A stretch of 64,000 bases of DNA from Kappaphycus alvarezii (taxonomy: Eukaryota > Rhodophyta > Florideophyceae > Gigartinales > Solieriaceae): contig NADL03000120.1 of NCBI GenBank assembly GCA_002205965.3, positions 124,001-188,000 of the forward strand, read 5' to 3'. Each line of letters starts with the position of its first letter. Positions within the stretch are counted from its first letter, which is position 1. The position numbers and the translations under genes were made by a program. This document shows, one piece after another, positions 31,655 to 41,994 of the stretch. Below the pieces are notes generated by a model. The model was not told the DNA's origin. It saw nothing but the letters and a program-made list of their open reading frames with translations, and ran no database searches.

Positions 31655-33340
31655 ATGACCACCAAACCTGTGTACCTCGCCGTTGATGTGGGCACTGGTA
31701 GTGCCCGGGCAGCCATCTTTAAGAACACAGGGGAAAAGCTTGGACATGCAACAAACCCGATAAAGACACGGAATGCGCAAGAGAACCACTATGAGCAAAG
31801 CTCGGGTGACATTTGGCGAGCGATTGTGAAATGTGTGATTGAGGCTAGGATGTTGGCGGAGAAAGTCCAATCAGATATCGAGATTGTTTCCGTAGGAGTA
31901 GATGCGACGTGTTCTTTAGTGGTGTGTGAGGATGATGAGGAGTTGAGTAGTATGTCTGTTGTGCGTGGAGAGGAGGGAGAGGTGGATGGGGAAGTGTGGA
32001 ATGTGATCTTGTGGTTGGATCGGCGGGGGATTGCCGAGGCTGATTGGATGAATCGGATGGAATGGGAAGGGGTGAAGGAGGTGAAGGCAGTGTTTGGGGG
32101 GAAACTAAGCCCAGAGAATGAGCCGCCGAAAATGGTTTGGTTAAAGAAGAATAAGAGCGGGATGTTTAAAAGGGGACTGTTCTTTGATTTGGCTGACTGG
32201 GTTATGTGCAAGTTATGTGGGGACTGGGGAGTTAGGTCGTGCTGCACAGTGAGCTGTAAGTGGGGCTGGGGGAGTGGAGAGGGGGGATGGAATAGGAAAT
32301 TCTGGAAGGAGATTGGGTTGGAAGAGATTTGCGACCAGGGGTTCCGAAGGATTGGGGGGAGGGTGGTGAAGCCAGGGGACGTTGTAGGGGTCGTGACAGA
32401 GGGAGTGGAAAGGGAACTGGGGCTAGGAAAGGGTTGCATTGTAGCAGGAGGAATGATTGATGCGCATTGTGGGGCATTGTGGAGTATAGGAGGAGAGGGA
32501 TTGGGAGTTAGTATTGAAAGGAGGTTGAGTGTGATTGGAGGAACATCAACTTGTTTCATACGTATGGGAAGGGAGAGAGTGTTTGTGCCGGGCGTGTGGG
32601 GGCCGTTTAAGGATGCTGTGCTGCCTGATTTTTTCGTGACTGAGGGAGGACAGAGTGTGACGGGTAAACTGTTGGAGCACGTGGTAGAGGGACATGAAGC
32701 TTGGGAGGCTATTCTGAAAGCGGTAGGTGGGGATAAGGGAAAGGCGCTTGAGAAGTTGGGGAGGTTGACAAACGAGGTGATGGACGCACACAAGAAAGAT
32801 CCTGCAGAAGATGTGCACGTATTGGATTATTTTGCAGGAAGTCGTAGCCCTTTAGCAGACCCGAGCTTGAAAGGGGTTATGGTCGGCTTAGGTTTGAGGA
32901 CAGATGAATGGGATCTGGCAGTGAAATTTCGTGCGGTAATCCAGTCGTTGTGCTACGGGGCGAGACATATCGTTGAAGAAATGAAGAAGGCGAGTGTGGG
33001 GGTAGGGTTAGTGATGGCTTGTGGGGGATTGTGTAAAAGCAGTTTGTTTTTGAGGGAATTAGCGGATTGTTTGGGGGTAGCTGTGGTGTTGGCAGAGGAG
33101 GAAGACACGGTGCTGCTGGGAGGAGGGATCTTGGGAAGATGTGCGGAAAAGATGAGCAGAGGAGAAGGGCAAGGCTTATTCAAGTGTCTGGTGGATAGCG
33201 CGAGGGAGATGACGCGAGTGGGCGAAATTATTCAACCAAACAAGGCCAGGAAAAAATACCACGACAGAAAGTTTAAAGTGTATCGGGAAATGCATGCTGA
33301 CTTTGTCAAATACCGTAGGATCATGGCAGAAGGAGATTGA
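31655..33340 (+). CDS. FGGY: FGGY-family carbohydrate kinase (D-ribulokinase-like)
   Basis: A 561-residue frame, about the length of animal and yeast FGGY (551 in human, from memory), runs from the ATG at 31655 to TGA at 33338-33340 without an intron. The family transfers phosphate from ATP to sugars; this subgroup acts on D-ribulose as a repair or salvage step in the cytosol. Visible motifs: DVGTGS (11-16, phosphate loop), GVDATCSLVV (81-90), LWLDRR (119-124), MIDAHCG (267-273, catalytic Asp269), GGTSTC (295-300), VPGVWGP (311-317), EGGQSVTGKL (330-339), GSRSPLAD (395-402) and ACGGLCKS (455-462, the adenine-site loop). All core residues look intact. Third positions are G-rich, which opens a 334-codon antisense shadow. 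Substrate within pentuloses is inferred from subgroup resemblance. Confidence 0.92.
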   Translation: MTTKPVYLAVDVGTGSARAAIFKNTGEKLGHATNPIKTRNAQENHYEQSSGDIWRAIVKCVIEARMLAEKVQSDIEIVSVGVDATCSLVVCEDDEELSSMSVVRGEEGEVDGEVWNVILWLDRRGIAEADWMNRMEWEGVKEVKAVFGGKLSPENEPPKMVWLKKNKSGMFKRGLFFDLADWVMCKLCGDWGVRSCCTVSCKWGWGSGEGGWNRKFWKEIGLEEICDQGFRRIGGRVVKPGDVVGVVTEGVERELGLGKGCIVAGGMIDAHCGALWSIGGEGLGVSIERRLSVIGGTSTCFIRMGRERVFVPGVWGPFKDAVLPDFFVTEGGQSVTGKLLEHVVEGHEAWEAILKAVGGDKGKALEKLGRLTNEVMDAHKKDPAEDVHVLDYFAGSRSPLADPSLKGVMVGLGLRTDEWDLAVKFRAVIQSLCYGARHIVEEMKKASVGVGLVMACGGLCKSSLFLRELADCLGVAVVLAEEEDTVLLGGGILGRCAEKMSRGEGQGLFKCLVDSAREMTRVGEIIQPNKARKKYHDRKFKVYREMHADFVKYRRIMAEGD

Positions 33341-33529
33341 CTGTGCCCCGTGAGATTTCCTGGGAAGAGCGCTTCTGAGTCCAGGGAAACATTTGACCAG
33401 AGCCATTCGCCGCAGGACTCGCCAACGCCTTAGTGCCGTCATCTGGTAATTGATACTGCAGTGTTGAAAACTGTACTGTCTCGGGCTCTGTCACACGATG
33501 CTAACATGTCCCGTGCGGTTAGGTCAATG

Positions 33530-34431
33530 GATGTTGGTTACATAGTGCACTGTGCACACAACTTGAGTTTGCGTGCACAGAGTGCAACAGGCCCATGAGT
33601 TATTTCGGAGATCATGCAGCGAACTTTTGCGAAAAAAGGTCTACGATATGAAAACCAACCGGCACAACGCTGCAGTCAAGGTATTCCGCCGAAAACTGTT
33701 CAAGGCAGCAAGAGTTGGCGTCCAATACGGGGTAAAGTACTTACTCAACTTACTGAACGCTCGGCTTGCTGACATCCTAGTGCACCCGAGGTCAGACGGC
33801 ACCAACACCCCGCCGCCTCTCCCGGTAACATCGCGATTCCAGGAGAGCTCTATGAAACAAGAGAGCTCTATGAAACAGGAGAGCTCTATGAAACAGGTCA
33901 GGAAATGCCAAGTCATTTTCTGTTTCTAAACCAACAGATGCAACCAACGCACGGCCAAACCCTCGTTCGGTCCCTTGAACTCTTTCTCTATAGAGTCGTA
34001 ATCTTTCAACATGGAGAGTCACACCTGGCGAAGATGCCGTTCCGTATCGCAATTGATCGTGGGTTCGATGCCTGACGAATACTCCATCGCAATTCTCTGT
34101 GTACAAGGCGAACAAATGGTCGCAAGTCGACCAAACGGACGCAAACACGGAGATGTAAGCATGCAAGAATGCAGTACGCGGCACTTCTGACCCCACCGGC
34201 CTCGATGTCCGTTTCACCTACGTGCAAGGGAGCACGCGACGCCCGCGCTGTTGTAAATAGAGGACGATCAAGATTGAGATGGACGTTTGCGCCAATAGCT
34301 TTCGACTCGCTAGGGTCACCAACGGCGACAACATCCGAGCTAAACGATGAATGCAGGACTGCTGTCGGTATTCACGATGGAGGATTTACGCACGCACTTT
34401 TCGCGAAGTCTACTTGTGGACTTCAGTAATA
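33530..34431 (+). pseudogene. Third nuclease-domain copy, split
   Basis: CTECNRPMSYFGDHAANFC (33574-33630) repeats the C-x2-C-x9-H-x4-C pattern of the 27.4-kb copy. RHNAAVKVFRRKLFKAA, ARLADILVHP and PPPLPV follow to about 33830. Roughly 330 bp of unrelated sequence with an 18-bp triplication then intervenes. The domain resumes near 34210 with ARDARAVVNRGR and WTFAPIAFDSLGSP. The Pro of the PAD motif is Leu here. A degraded remnant of the same non-LTR family. Confidence 0.6.
33843..33896 (+). repeat. 18-bp unit repeated three times
   Basis: GAGAGCTCTATGAAACAR occurs at 33843-33860, 33861-33878 and 33879-33896 with a single A/G difference at the last base. Confidence 0.95.
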
Positions 34432-34589
34432 CAAAGAGCCACGTTGAAAACGTTGCGGAAATTTGCCGAGATCTTGTGACTACTATTACTGAAACATGGC
34501 TCCATGGTCAAATCCATTTCAGTAAATCCCGAGGTACCTTTCGCGCCATGACCCACGCCTTCATTCTCCACCCCTCCTTACTCCTTCGA

Positions 34590-35428
34590 AATGGCCGAGC
34601 GACAGCTCTCCCGCTCCAGCCTTCACACCGAGTGAGGCTGCTGCCGCTCTAGTCTCACTCCCATCTTCCCATCGCGATGCCACCTCCGACACTGTATCGC
34701 CTGCAAGCGGTCCCGCAAATCCGACTGCTTCGAGGCTCGGTCACCGCCCATCGTTCACGCCCGCAGACGACCTCATCATCGTCCGAGAGGTCGCTGCAGC
34801 TAAGGCGCACATCACACCATATGCAGAGGTCTTAAGGCGTTTCTCGGTCGACGCTGACCAAGCGAATGCGACCCTAGGGCTCTCCGCGCGGGTTACTTGC
34901 AAACGCCTGCAAGACCGCTTCAAGAAGATAATGGACCAATTTGAAAGAAGGGACTCAAGGGAGCGAATGATGTCGGGCTAAGGTAGGGAGATGGGGGAGC
35001 TGGAGGATCTTCTCAGCTCAATGCTAGAGACGCAGAAGGATAAGCGCGCGCAACAGGATGCGGAGCGAACCGAGCGGGCCGCTTTTGGGAAGCGCAAGGA
35101 CGATGTCGGTCGTCAACTTGTTGTCAGCGCGCTGTACCGGCGAAGTGGAACCGATCCAGGCAAGTAAGAAGACAGCGAAGACGACCGTACACTGTGAACT
35201 GAGTGCGGGCGTAGGAAACGCAAGCTAGCGATAGAGGAAGGCGACGAAATGCTAGAACTGTTGGCGAAGAAGCTGAAGGAGACCGACATGGCGCGGATCG
35301 AAGTAGAGCGCGAGCATCTGCATCTAGAGCGAGAGCGAATAGACCGCGAACACTTTCATCAAGTGGAAGAGCGCGAGTTCCGCCGCGAGGAGCGTGAGGC
35401 CCGTGACAAGCTGGAGTGGAGAAGTTAA
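34590..35428 (+). pseudogene. Myb/SANT-like transposon accessory protein, broken
   Basis: Plus-strand pieces read IVREVAAAKAHITPYAEVL, then SARVTCKRLQDRFKKIMDQF and a GREMGELEDLLSSMLE segment, then a long Arg/Glu-rich helical tail (LERERIDREHFHQVEERE) to the stop at 35426-35428. This layout (tri-helical DNA-binding start, G-E-x-x-E-L-x-x-LL segment, coiled-coil tail) is that of Myb-like proteins that accompany PIF/Harbinger transposases. It converges with such a transposase 230 bp away. Stops and frame breaks occur at 34639, 34979 and about 35167. Confidence 0.5.
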
Positions 35429-35655
35429 AGCTCATGTTAGATACGTTCGCATCTGCCGTGTCTAGAAAGTAGTATCTACCTGCACTAGTAAAACCAGCCT
35501 TTTTTGGCGATTCTGGACCAAAGTGACCCATGGGGATTGCAGAAAAGCCCCCTAAAGTGCTCAAAAAACCCTCCCAGGGATCCCTGCGGGGCTGCGGCCG
35601 AGTTCCGCTCAATGCGAGGTTTCGCGACCGGGGAGGGTCCCGAGGGGTGAGGACT

Positions 35656-36840
35656 TTACTGTAGGGATATGTAGTTCTGTAGCGAGGGCGGAGTGCATCT
35701 GAAGTACTGAGCTACAGTATTTGGATATACAAAGTTCCGCATGTTCATTAGAAGCATCGCAAAAAGATATAACGCTCCTACTGGCGACTGTTCTAGACGC
35801 ATTTTTCGCTTATAGTCTACGGTCGTGAAATAAATCTTAACCTCATTGAATATCCATTCTACAGTGACACGTGCTTTCGACATTTCCATGTTAAATGCTG
35901 TCCGTGCTTGGGTTAAGTTTTATCCCTGAAACGGAGCCTCCATGAACACTCCACGTTTATATCTCGAGTCTCCATAGATAACGTACCGCTTCCCATCGAT
36001 AAGCAACGCATCTGACAGCATCCTATCCAATCCACTCTGCATGTACAGCGTCCAATCGTGACGGCGTCCTTTCATCGGCCCAATGACATGCAAAATGAGG
36101 CCATCTGGAGCTGAAACGGCTTGATACTTGAGCGCGTGTTTTCTTTTGTGATCCTTGTACGCCACTTTTTGTGCTTCATAGTTGCCTGGTCTTGCAGTCC
36201 CAATCACTGTTCCGTCTATGAAGCCAATGAAAATGTCCAAGGCACCCGTCTTGTCATAAATAGCCGTGGCGTATGATTCTGCTTTACTTTCCATCAATGA
36301 TACAGGAAAGTTACGCCGCAGATGCTCCATTACGGAGAGTAATTCTTCTATTCCTTCACAGAATAGTTCCGATAGTTCAGATGCGTGTCTTCCAAATACA
36401 ACTTCCATGTCCACTCACCTTGCTGGACTTGCCAATCTGCGCAGTATAATGAAAGTTACCAGTAGAGCGGTACAGGCGTAACGGTTGGGTTGAGAAGTGC
36501 AACCTGTCTCCGGCCAACCAAGTGCAGGTACCATTAGCAAGATATCTGCCTTACCGAATCGAAACATTCTCAGCGACATCATATCCGTGATAGAATTGAA
36601 GTTTAAGGAGAAGTGCGTCATAGAAATGGTGCGCCGGCGAAGGGTAATGCGTTGGTACTCTCTTTGATAATCCCGGTATCGTTGTACTGTTGCCAGTAAC
36701 ATGGTAGAGCTGACTGCGCTATTGATAAGTGCTGAGCTCCTATGTCGCATAAGGAGAGCCGTGGCCAGAGCCCACTGCTTCCTGCGAGCGAGTGCCTTAG
36801 CGGCAGTGTGGTCTCTCTGTCGTCCGATACACGTTGTGGT
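35656..36840 (-). pseudogene. PIF/Harbinger (HARBI1-like, DDE_4) transposase
   Basis: One minus-strand frame spans the gene with two in-frame stops. It starts in a region around MRHRSSALINSAVSS, then MFRFGKADI, ILRRLASPAR, a TGA at 36415-36417 (family members usually have Trp here), VDMEVVFGRHASELSELF, IGFIDGTV (first catalytic Asp), YEAQKVAYKDHKRKHALKYQ, VIYGDSRYKRG (second Asp), PFQG, a TAA at 35920-35922, then VEWIFNEVK (catalytic Glu). The proteins cut and paste DNA with 3-bp target duplications. No frameshifts were seen, so decay is by nonsense changes only. The paired accessory gene is at 34590-35428. Confidence 0.85.
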
Positions 36841-37862
36841 GCGTGCCGTGGGGACTGAGGGGGTATAAGGGCTCGCGGGAATATATTGTACTCACGGATC
36901 ATGCGTGCGTAATCAAAACAAATGTATCTCTGTAAATTTGTGTCTATTTCTTTTCAATATCTCTTCGCAAAGTAATTAGCCACAACCTTTTTCTGAAATC
37001 CTATTGCGTAATTCCTAAAATGTATGGTCGAGGGAAGCAGTGAAGTCACATCACTTGTTACATGTGTGCGGCGTGGCCTAATACGCAGATTTTGTCCACC
37101 CTGTTCGAACTTGATTTTGTGTTGAGTAGGGTTTTCATGGACTTGTGCACATCACCTATGGAGAGTTTCGAAGTAAAACAATCAACGCAATCAGATTGGC
37201 CAAATCTAATTAGGAACATGCTAGAATTACGCTCTGCGCGAAAATTAAATTAGGCGTAGTCATCATTGCACCTAAGGCCATTGGAAAGAAGTTTAATGCG
37301 TTCAGTATCTACTGGGGACTGCGCACGTCCTAACTATACGGATAAGATCTAAAGGGATGTACTTCGTCGTCCATGCGCATCGGGGCTAATTCTGTGTTGC
37401 GCGTAAATGACTTGGGCTAATATATTTCATATAAGCAAAATTAAATTGAGAAAATGAACTGCTTTATTAGATATGGATTGGTAATTTACTAAGACGCTTT
37501 CGCAGTCTGAGGTATCGTCTTCACCACAGACAAGTTTCCCATTAAATTAATGGCGGTTTCTGGCGGGGGCAGGTGAATTTCGGTGGTTAGGGGTTGCTTT
37601 TGTTGTAAAAAAATCCGTTAAGTATCCTAGAACCTAGTACAACTGCCAAGCGGAGTACAGTACTGTACACGCCGACGCCTCTGTACAGTACTGTCATTTT
37701 TTACAGGAAGTGTCATATTATAGAAAATTACCAAGAATAGCCATTCATTTATTAAATTGGCCTAAACTATTTAAGCACCAAACCTAATTTGGTAACCAAT
37801 TCTAATTACGGTGATTGGTGTAGCCAGTTCACTTGAATGACTTGCTGTTCTGTTAAGTGTTG
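36841..37862. other. AT-rich spacer
   Basis: No gene supported. GTACTGTAC-type motifs occur at 37656-37669 and 37682-37696. I could not find terminal inverted repeats for the Harbinger element here. Confidence 0.4.
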
Positions 37863-40149
37863 TAACCATGATCCATATAATGTGAGACAAAAAATAAAAT
37901 GTGACACATTATTTCAATTAAAAACACCCACTTCCCAAAGACCTGAATCATTCTGGCGGGGAAACCGAAAAAATTAAGTCCCGTTACGTTTAAAAAAGGG
38001 ATAAAGTGGCGCAGAAAGCAATCGTTGTAAGAGACAGGACAGATATGGTTGCCGAGACATAGGTAACACGACATAGAACAGAAGCAATTGTGCCGGGGGA
38101 ATGTCACATCTTCGGAAGTCTCAAGATGGCTGAGAAACCTAGCACCGGTGACTTCAACGATTTTTCCAAATACCAACAATTGCAGCGAGCTATTTACCAT
38201 CGTATCACCGAAGGCGGGTCTTTTCGAAAGCTCGCCAACATCTGCTGCGTCGATCGCTGCAACCTCAGCAGGACGCTCACTTACTGGGCAACCAAAATAA
38301 CAGCGCGTGAACCTGAGAGCGCTGACGATATCCACATAGTGGTTCGTAACCCAGGCAGACCTGCAATGCTCAACGACGAAGAGGAAATGCTCATTTGCAA
38401 AGCAGTACAGTATTATGTTGATATTTTCTTGCTGCTTACTAAGAAAAGATCTGATTGAACTCGTTAGCGTGGTTGTCGAGGGACTGCCGAAGGTGCGGAG
38501 GTCAAAAAACACCTTCGCAAATGGCCGCCCTTCGGCCCAATGTGTGGAATCATTAATTTCACGGCAACAGCTAAAGGTGAAGGGAATGCGGGCAGTAGAA
38601 GACAAAAGGGCGCAAGCGGTTACGAAAAAGATTGTGGGAGAGCACATTGCTCGTATAAAGGCAGCTATGGAACGCTTCAACATCAAGAAATCCGAGTTTT
38701 GTCTTCAATTTGGATGAGACTGGGGTTTCATTTCGTTCAATGGCGGGACGTAGTATTCGAAAGGGAATTGGTCGCCTGGACAAACGCTTGATAACTACAG
38801 TTGTTGGCACACGTGGATATCTGGATAGGGTGACTATGATGTTCGTGGTTAATGCCGCCGGCAAAGCGTATAAACCTGTCGTAGTGTACCCTGGAAAGCA
38901 GACACATTTTAGAAGAGCGAGGGGACAAATCCAGACAGTTATGCAGTATTTACCGGATTGTTACTTTTTTAGAGAGACCCACCTGGTGTTGACACATGAA
39001 TTTTTTTTGGAATGGTCGAAGTTATTTATGGAAGAAACAGCCGAGTTAAGGAAGGGTGGTAATAATTTGCTACTCGTTTTGGACGGTTATGCATGCCATA
39101 TTCAATTTGAGGTGCTCTCCTTGTTGCGCAGTAATACTGTGAAAGTCATTGGGCTTCCGGCTCATACATCCCACGTTTTGCAACCTCTGGATATATCAGT
39201 GTTCGGTCCGTTTAAATCTTTTTTACAACGCGAGTTCCATCGTGTGGCTAGGGCCAAGAAGCTTGTGGACGCTTTTGATGTGGCTGTGGTTCTGTCATCC
39301 GGATACAGTTCAGCAGCTCCATATTCAAATATAAGAAGTGGGTTTTATCGTACTGGATTGTGGGGTGATAATCTTTTATCTGCGACGTTGGAAACACTTA
39401 AAGAATTACCATTTTATGTGGACGAAAATGAAATGGGACCGGAGATGCCTCTTACGCTAAAGGATGTCGTGAAGTCGTTCGATAACAAGAGAAGGCTTCT
39501 GCTGCAAGCAGTTGAAATTGACGAAGAGGGCACTGTCTCCATGAGTATAAAGCGTGGGCAGCATTTAACATCACATGCTTTTATCCATGCCCTGCAGGCC
39601 AGGGACAAGAGACGTCGACAAGCTGAGATTGCGAAACAGAAGCGAAGGGAAGAGATTGAAAGGAAAATTATGTATCCTGAGAATGAGAAGGAACGTATGC
39701 GCCTTCTTTCGCTCTCCCCGGAGCGCCTGATAAGGCGTCAGCGTCTCTCTAATACGCGAAACATTCGTCGGAGAACTGCAGCGTTGCGTGTAGTTGAGAA
39801 GTGTGGTGAACTGCAATGATGCAGTGCGATCTGAGGGATGCAATTGTGCTTTGTTCAAAAATCAATAAATTTTTGATACTGTTCTTTTTGCTTGTCATAC
39901 CCCCCGTTATGATAGATTGTCTCAGATTATATTTTTCTTGTCAAACGACACCATTTTGGAGGGTTACTTCTTCAATGACCCGTCGCAACGACTTCATTTG
40001 TCGGTTCTTGCTCATAACTCAGCAGACGAGGGGCTGAGTGCTGATTCATTCGCTCTATATTTCCTGAGAATTGAGCTATTTTTTCTTATTTTTTCAATTA
40101 AAATACGCGAGTCCCCGCTATTTGGCTCACATTATATGGTGCACGGTTA
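37863..40149 (+). mobile_element. Pogo-like DNA transposon with terminal inverted repeats
   Basis: CCATATAATGTGAG at 37873-37886 is the exact reverse complement of 40126-40139. With the next ten outer bases (TAACCATGAT versus TAACCGTGCA) the repeats span 24 bp with 3 mismatches (37863-37886 and 40126-40149). They enclose a single pogo-type transposase. A TA duplication could not be placed with certainty. Confidence 0.8.
38126..39819 (+). pseudogene. Pogo/jerky-type DDE_1 transposase, frameshifted
   Basis: The ATG at 38126 opens a psq-like helix-turn-helix (FRKLANICCVDRCNLSRTL), then RNPGRPAMLNDEEE, as in CENP-B-like DNA-binding halves. The frame is lost at about 38415-38450 and again near 38705. 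The DDE domain follows in frame 1: NLDETGVSFRSM (first Asp), LLLVLDGYACHI (second Asp), GLPAHTSHVLQPLDISVFGP (third Asp in the L-Q-P-L-D signature), then a basic coiled tail to the stop at 39817-39819. The element would move by cut and paste at TA sites. The long intact C-terminal 369 codons suggest fairly recent activity. Confidence 0.9.
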
Positions 40150-41994
40150 GACAGTGAGCATCGGCAGGATGTATGTCGACAATCGACGACGTAAATTTAG
40201 TGCCGACCGCAGGTATGGAGAGCACTGTTCGGTTGAAATGGTCAGTTATTCATCCCGTAGATCGTGTAACATGGTTTCACTGCAAGTTTTTAGGAACCCC
40301 CAACCTTTGCACCTTTTGCAGTAAACTAACCCCAGTTATTCCCTTTCCAGATGTTGGCAAGCAGCATGTGAATGCAGTTTCATGAAATTGCTTGCCGGTT
40401 TATTGGTACGGGCGATTTTGACATGATTATTGCAAACATGCAAACATAATAGGGTCATCTGAGGTTTATTATGCCAAGTTTAACTATGCAACTTAAAAGG
40501 CTTGAACTAGCCAAGGGTACGATAATGTAGACGGTAGTTCACTGAGAGAAGATGCTCATTTTTATGTAGAGCGTGCACCGACTGACCGTGACCGACTACT
40601 TAGAGAGCAAACTGGAGAGTCCACGTCGCCAGGGAAAGTTGCCTCTCGAAGATTGGACCCCGAGTACGTATAGCAACGAGACTTTGAGCAATTCATGAAA
40701 CTGTATTGTACTGTACGGTACTGTGCTTTGAATCTACACGACAGCGAAATGCGCAGGAGTCATGTTTTTTACTTTTGTGTGAACCCGCCTCCGAACTGGA
40801 GAACTCGTCAAAAAACCTTTGCGTACTGTGAAACCCTCAACATTGTTTCAATGATATTTACTGATTACTTTTCGGGGGTATCTCCAAACTTGGCATAACT
40901 TGCAGTAAACAAACAAATAAATTCCACCATTCGGAGGCGTGTCCAAAGCCTGAAAGTTTCAACTGTAAGTTTACGGAATAAAATACTGTAGGTTATGAGA
41001 ACGGGCAGCAAGGCGATCAACAATGTTGAAGAGACTGCGCTGGCAAAGTTACTTTACCTTGCCGCCAAACTTGTGCCGTAACAATGCAAAAGAGCAAAGA
41101 GTTGGAAACGGGTAGACACAAACTAGCTAGCTAGCCTAGAGATTGCTCTGGCCATTTAACCTTCGAAGGGTATGATACCTATGCAATGATACCATTGTTG
41201 CTGCCAACTCGGGTTGACGACCAACGGTAAATGAGCACATGAAACATCACAGCTGAGGACTACACTGTGCTGTACATGACAGGACAGGATAGATGGATAA
41301 CAATGTTGCGGAACCCGTTTCTTACGCAGCGGCGACCAACTGCTGCACAATCAACAGTTTTAATCGCAGCGCAAGTTTCGTAAAGGCAAGAAGATCGGTT
41401 GGATTTAAATGGGAAGTGCCAACGCAGTGCACGCTGGGGAGGGCAACGGACGGTGTCGTCTACTGTGCTCAACTTGCCGATATCATAATTCTACCGAGGG
41501 AGGAAAGCAAGAACTTCGGGAGAGGCGCTATCACTAAATACAGTATCCGTGAGAACGCGGCAGGAGCCGTAGATGGATTGAGACGACAGTGTGGCAAGCA
41601 CTGTAAAGCAACACTCTACTCTTCGGACATGGCAAGGTAGCATGCCATTTGAAAGAGACTCGCTGAGGATAAACATGTCGCCAACAGCAATCAAAACATA
41701 TTGTTTTTACCTGCCTTTCACAATTCTGGAATGCTCTTTGAGAGAATGAAATACTGCACATGTCTACTGACTGACCGACTAATTATACACTTGCATATGG
41801 GCGATAGAGTTAAGGTCGTGTCCACAGCCGGACTCTTACCCACAGTTTATGTTTATGAATGTACCACATATACACAATCATCTCTTCAGCATCCAAACAG
41901 CTTTTAAACTCTTATCCACTCCACTCCTTTCTCTCGCAGCGCCCCATCACCATGCTCCATTCTCATTGCATTCCATTCCTGCCTCGCCCCTACA
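40150..41994. other. Spacer upstream of the three-gene cluster
   Basis: Holds GTACTGTACGGTACTGT at 40710-40726 and a 115-codon plus-strand frame at 41293-41640 without motif. Nothing else recognised in 1.8 kb. Confidence 0.35.

Noticed and set aside
31789-32793. 334-codon minus-strand open frame inside the FGGY gene
   Set aside because: It is antisense to a clearly conserved kinase, and its Pro/Ser/Thr-rich composition follows from G-rich third positions of the sense gene.
36395-36420. Perfect splice-donor-like AAG/GTGAGT in the Harbinger transposase (minus strand)
   Set aside because: Conserved transposase sequence (VDMEVVFGR) continues directly in the same frame after the TGA, so an intron would remove needed sequence. 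A Trp-to-stop change explains it better.
41293-41640. 115-codon plus-strand frame starting with ATG
   Set aside because: No recognisable domain, no neighbouring gene structure, and length is expected by chance in this composition.
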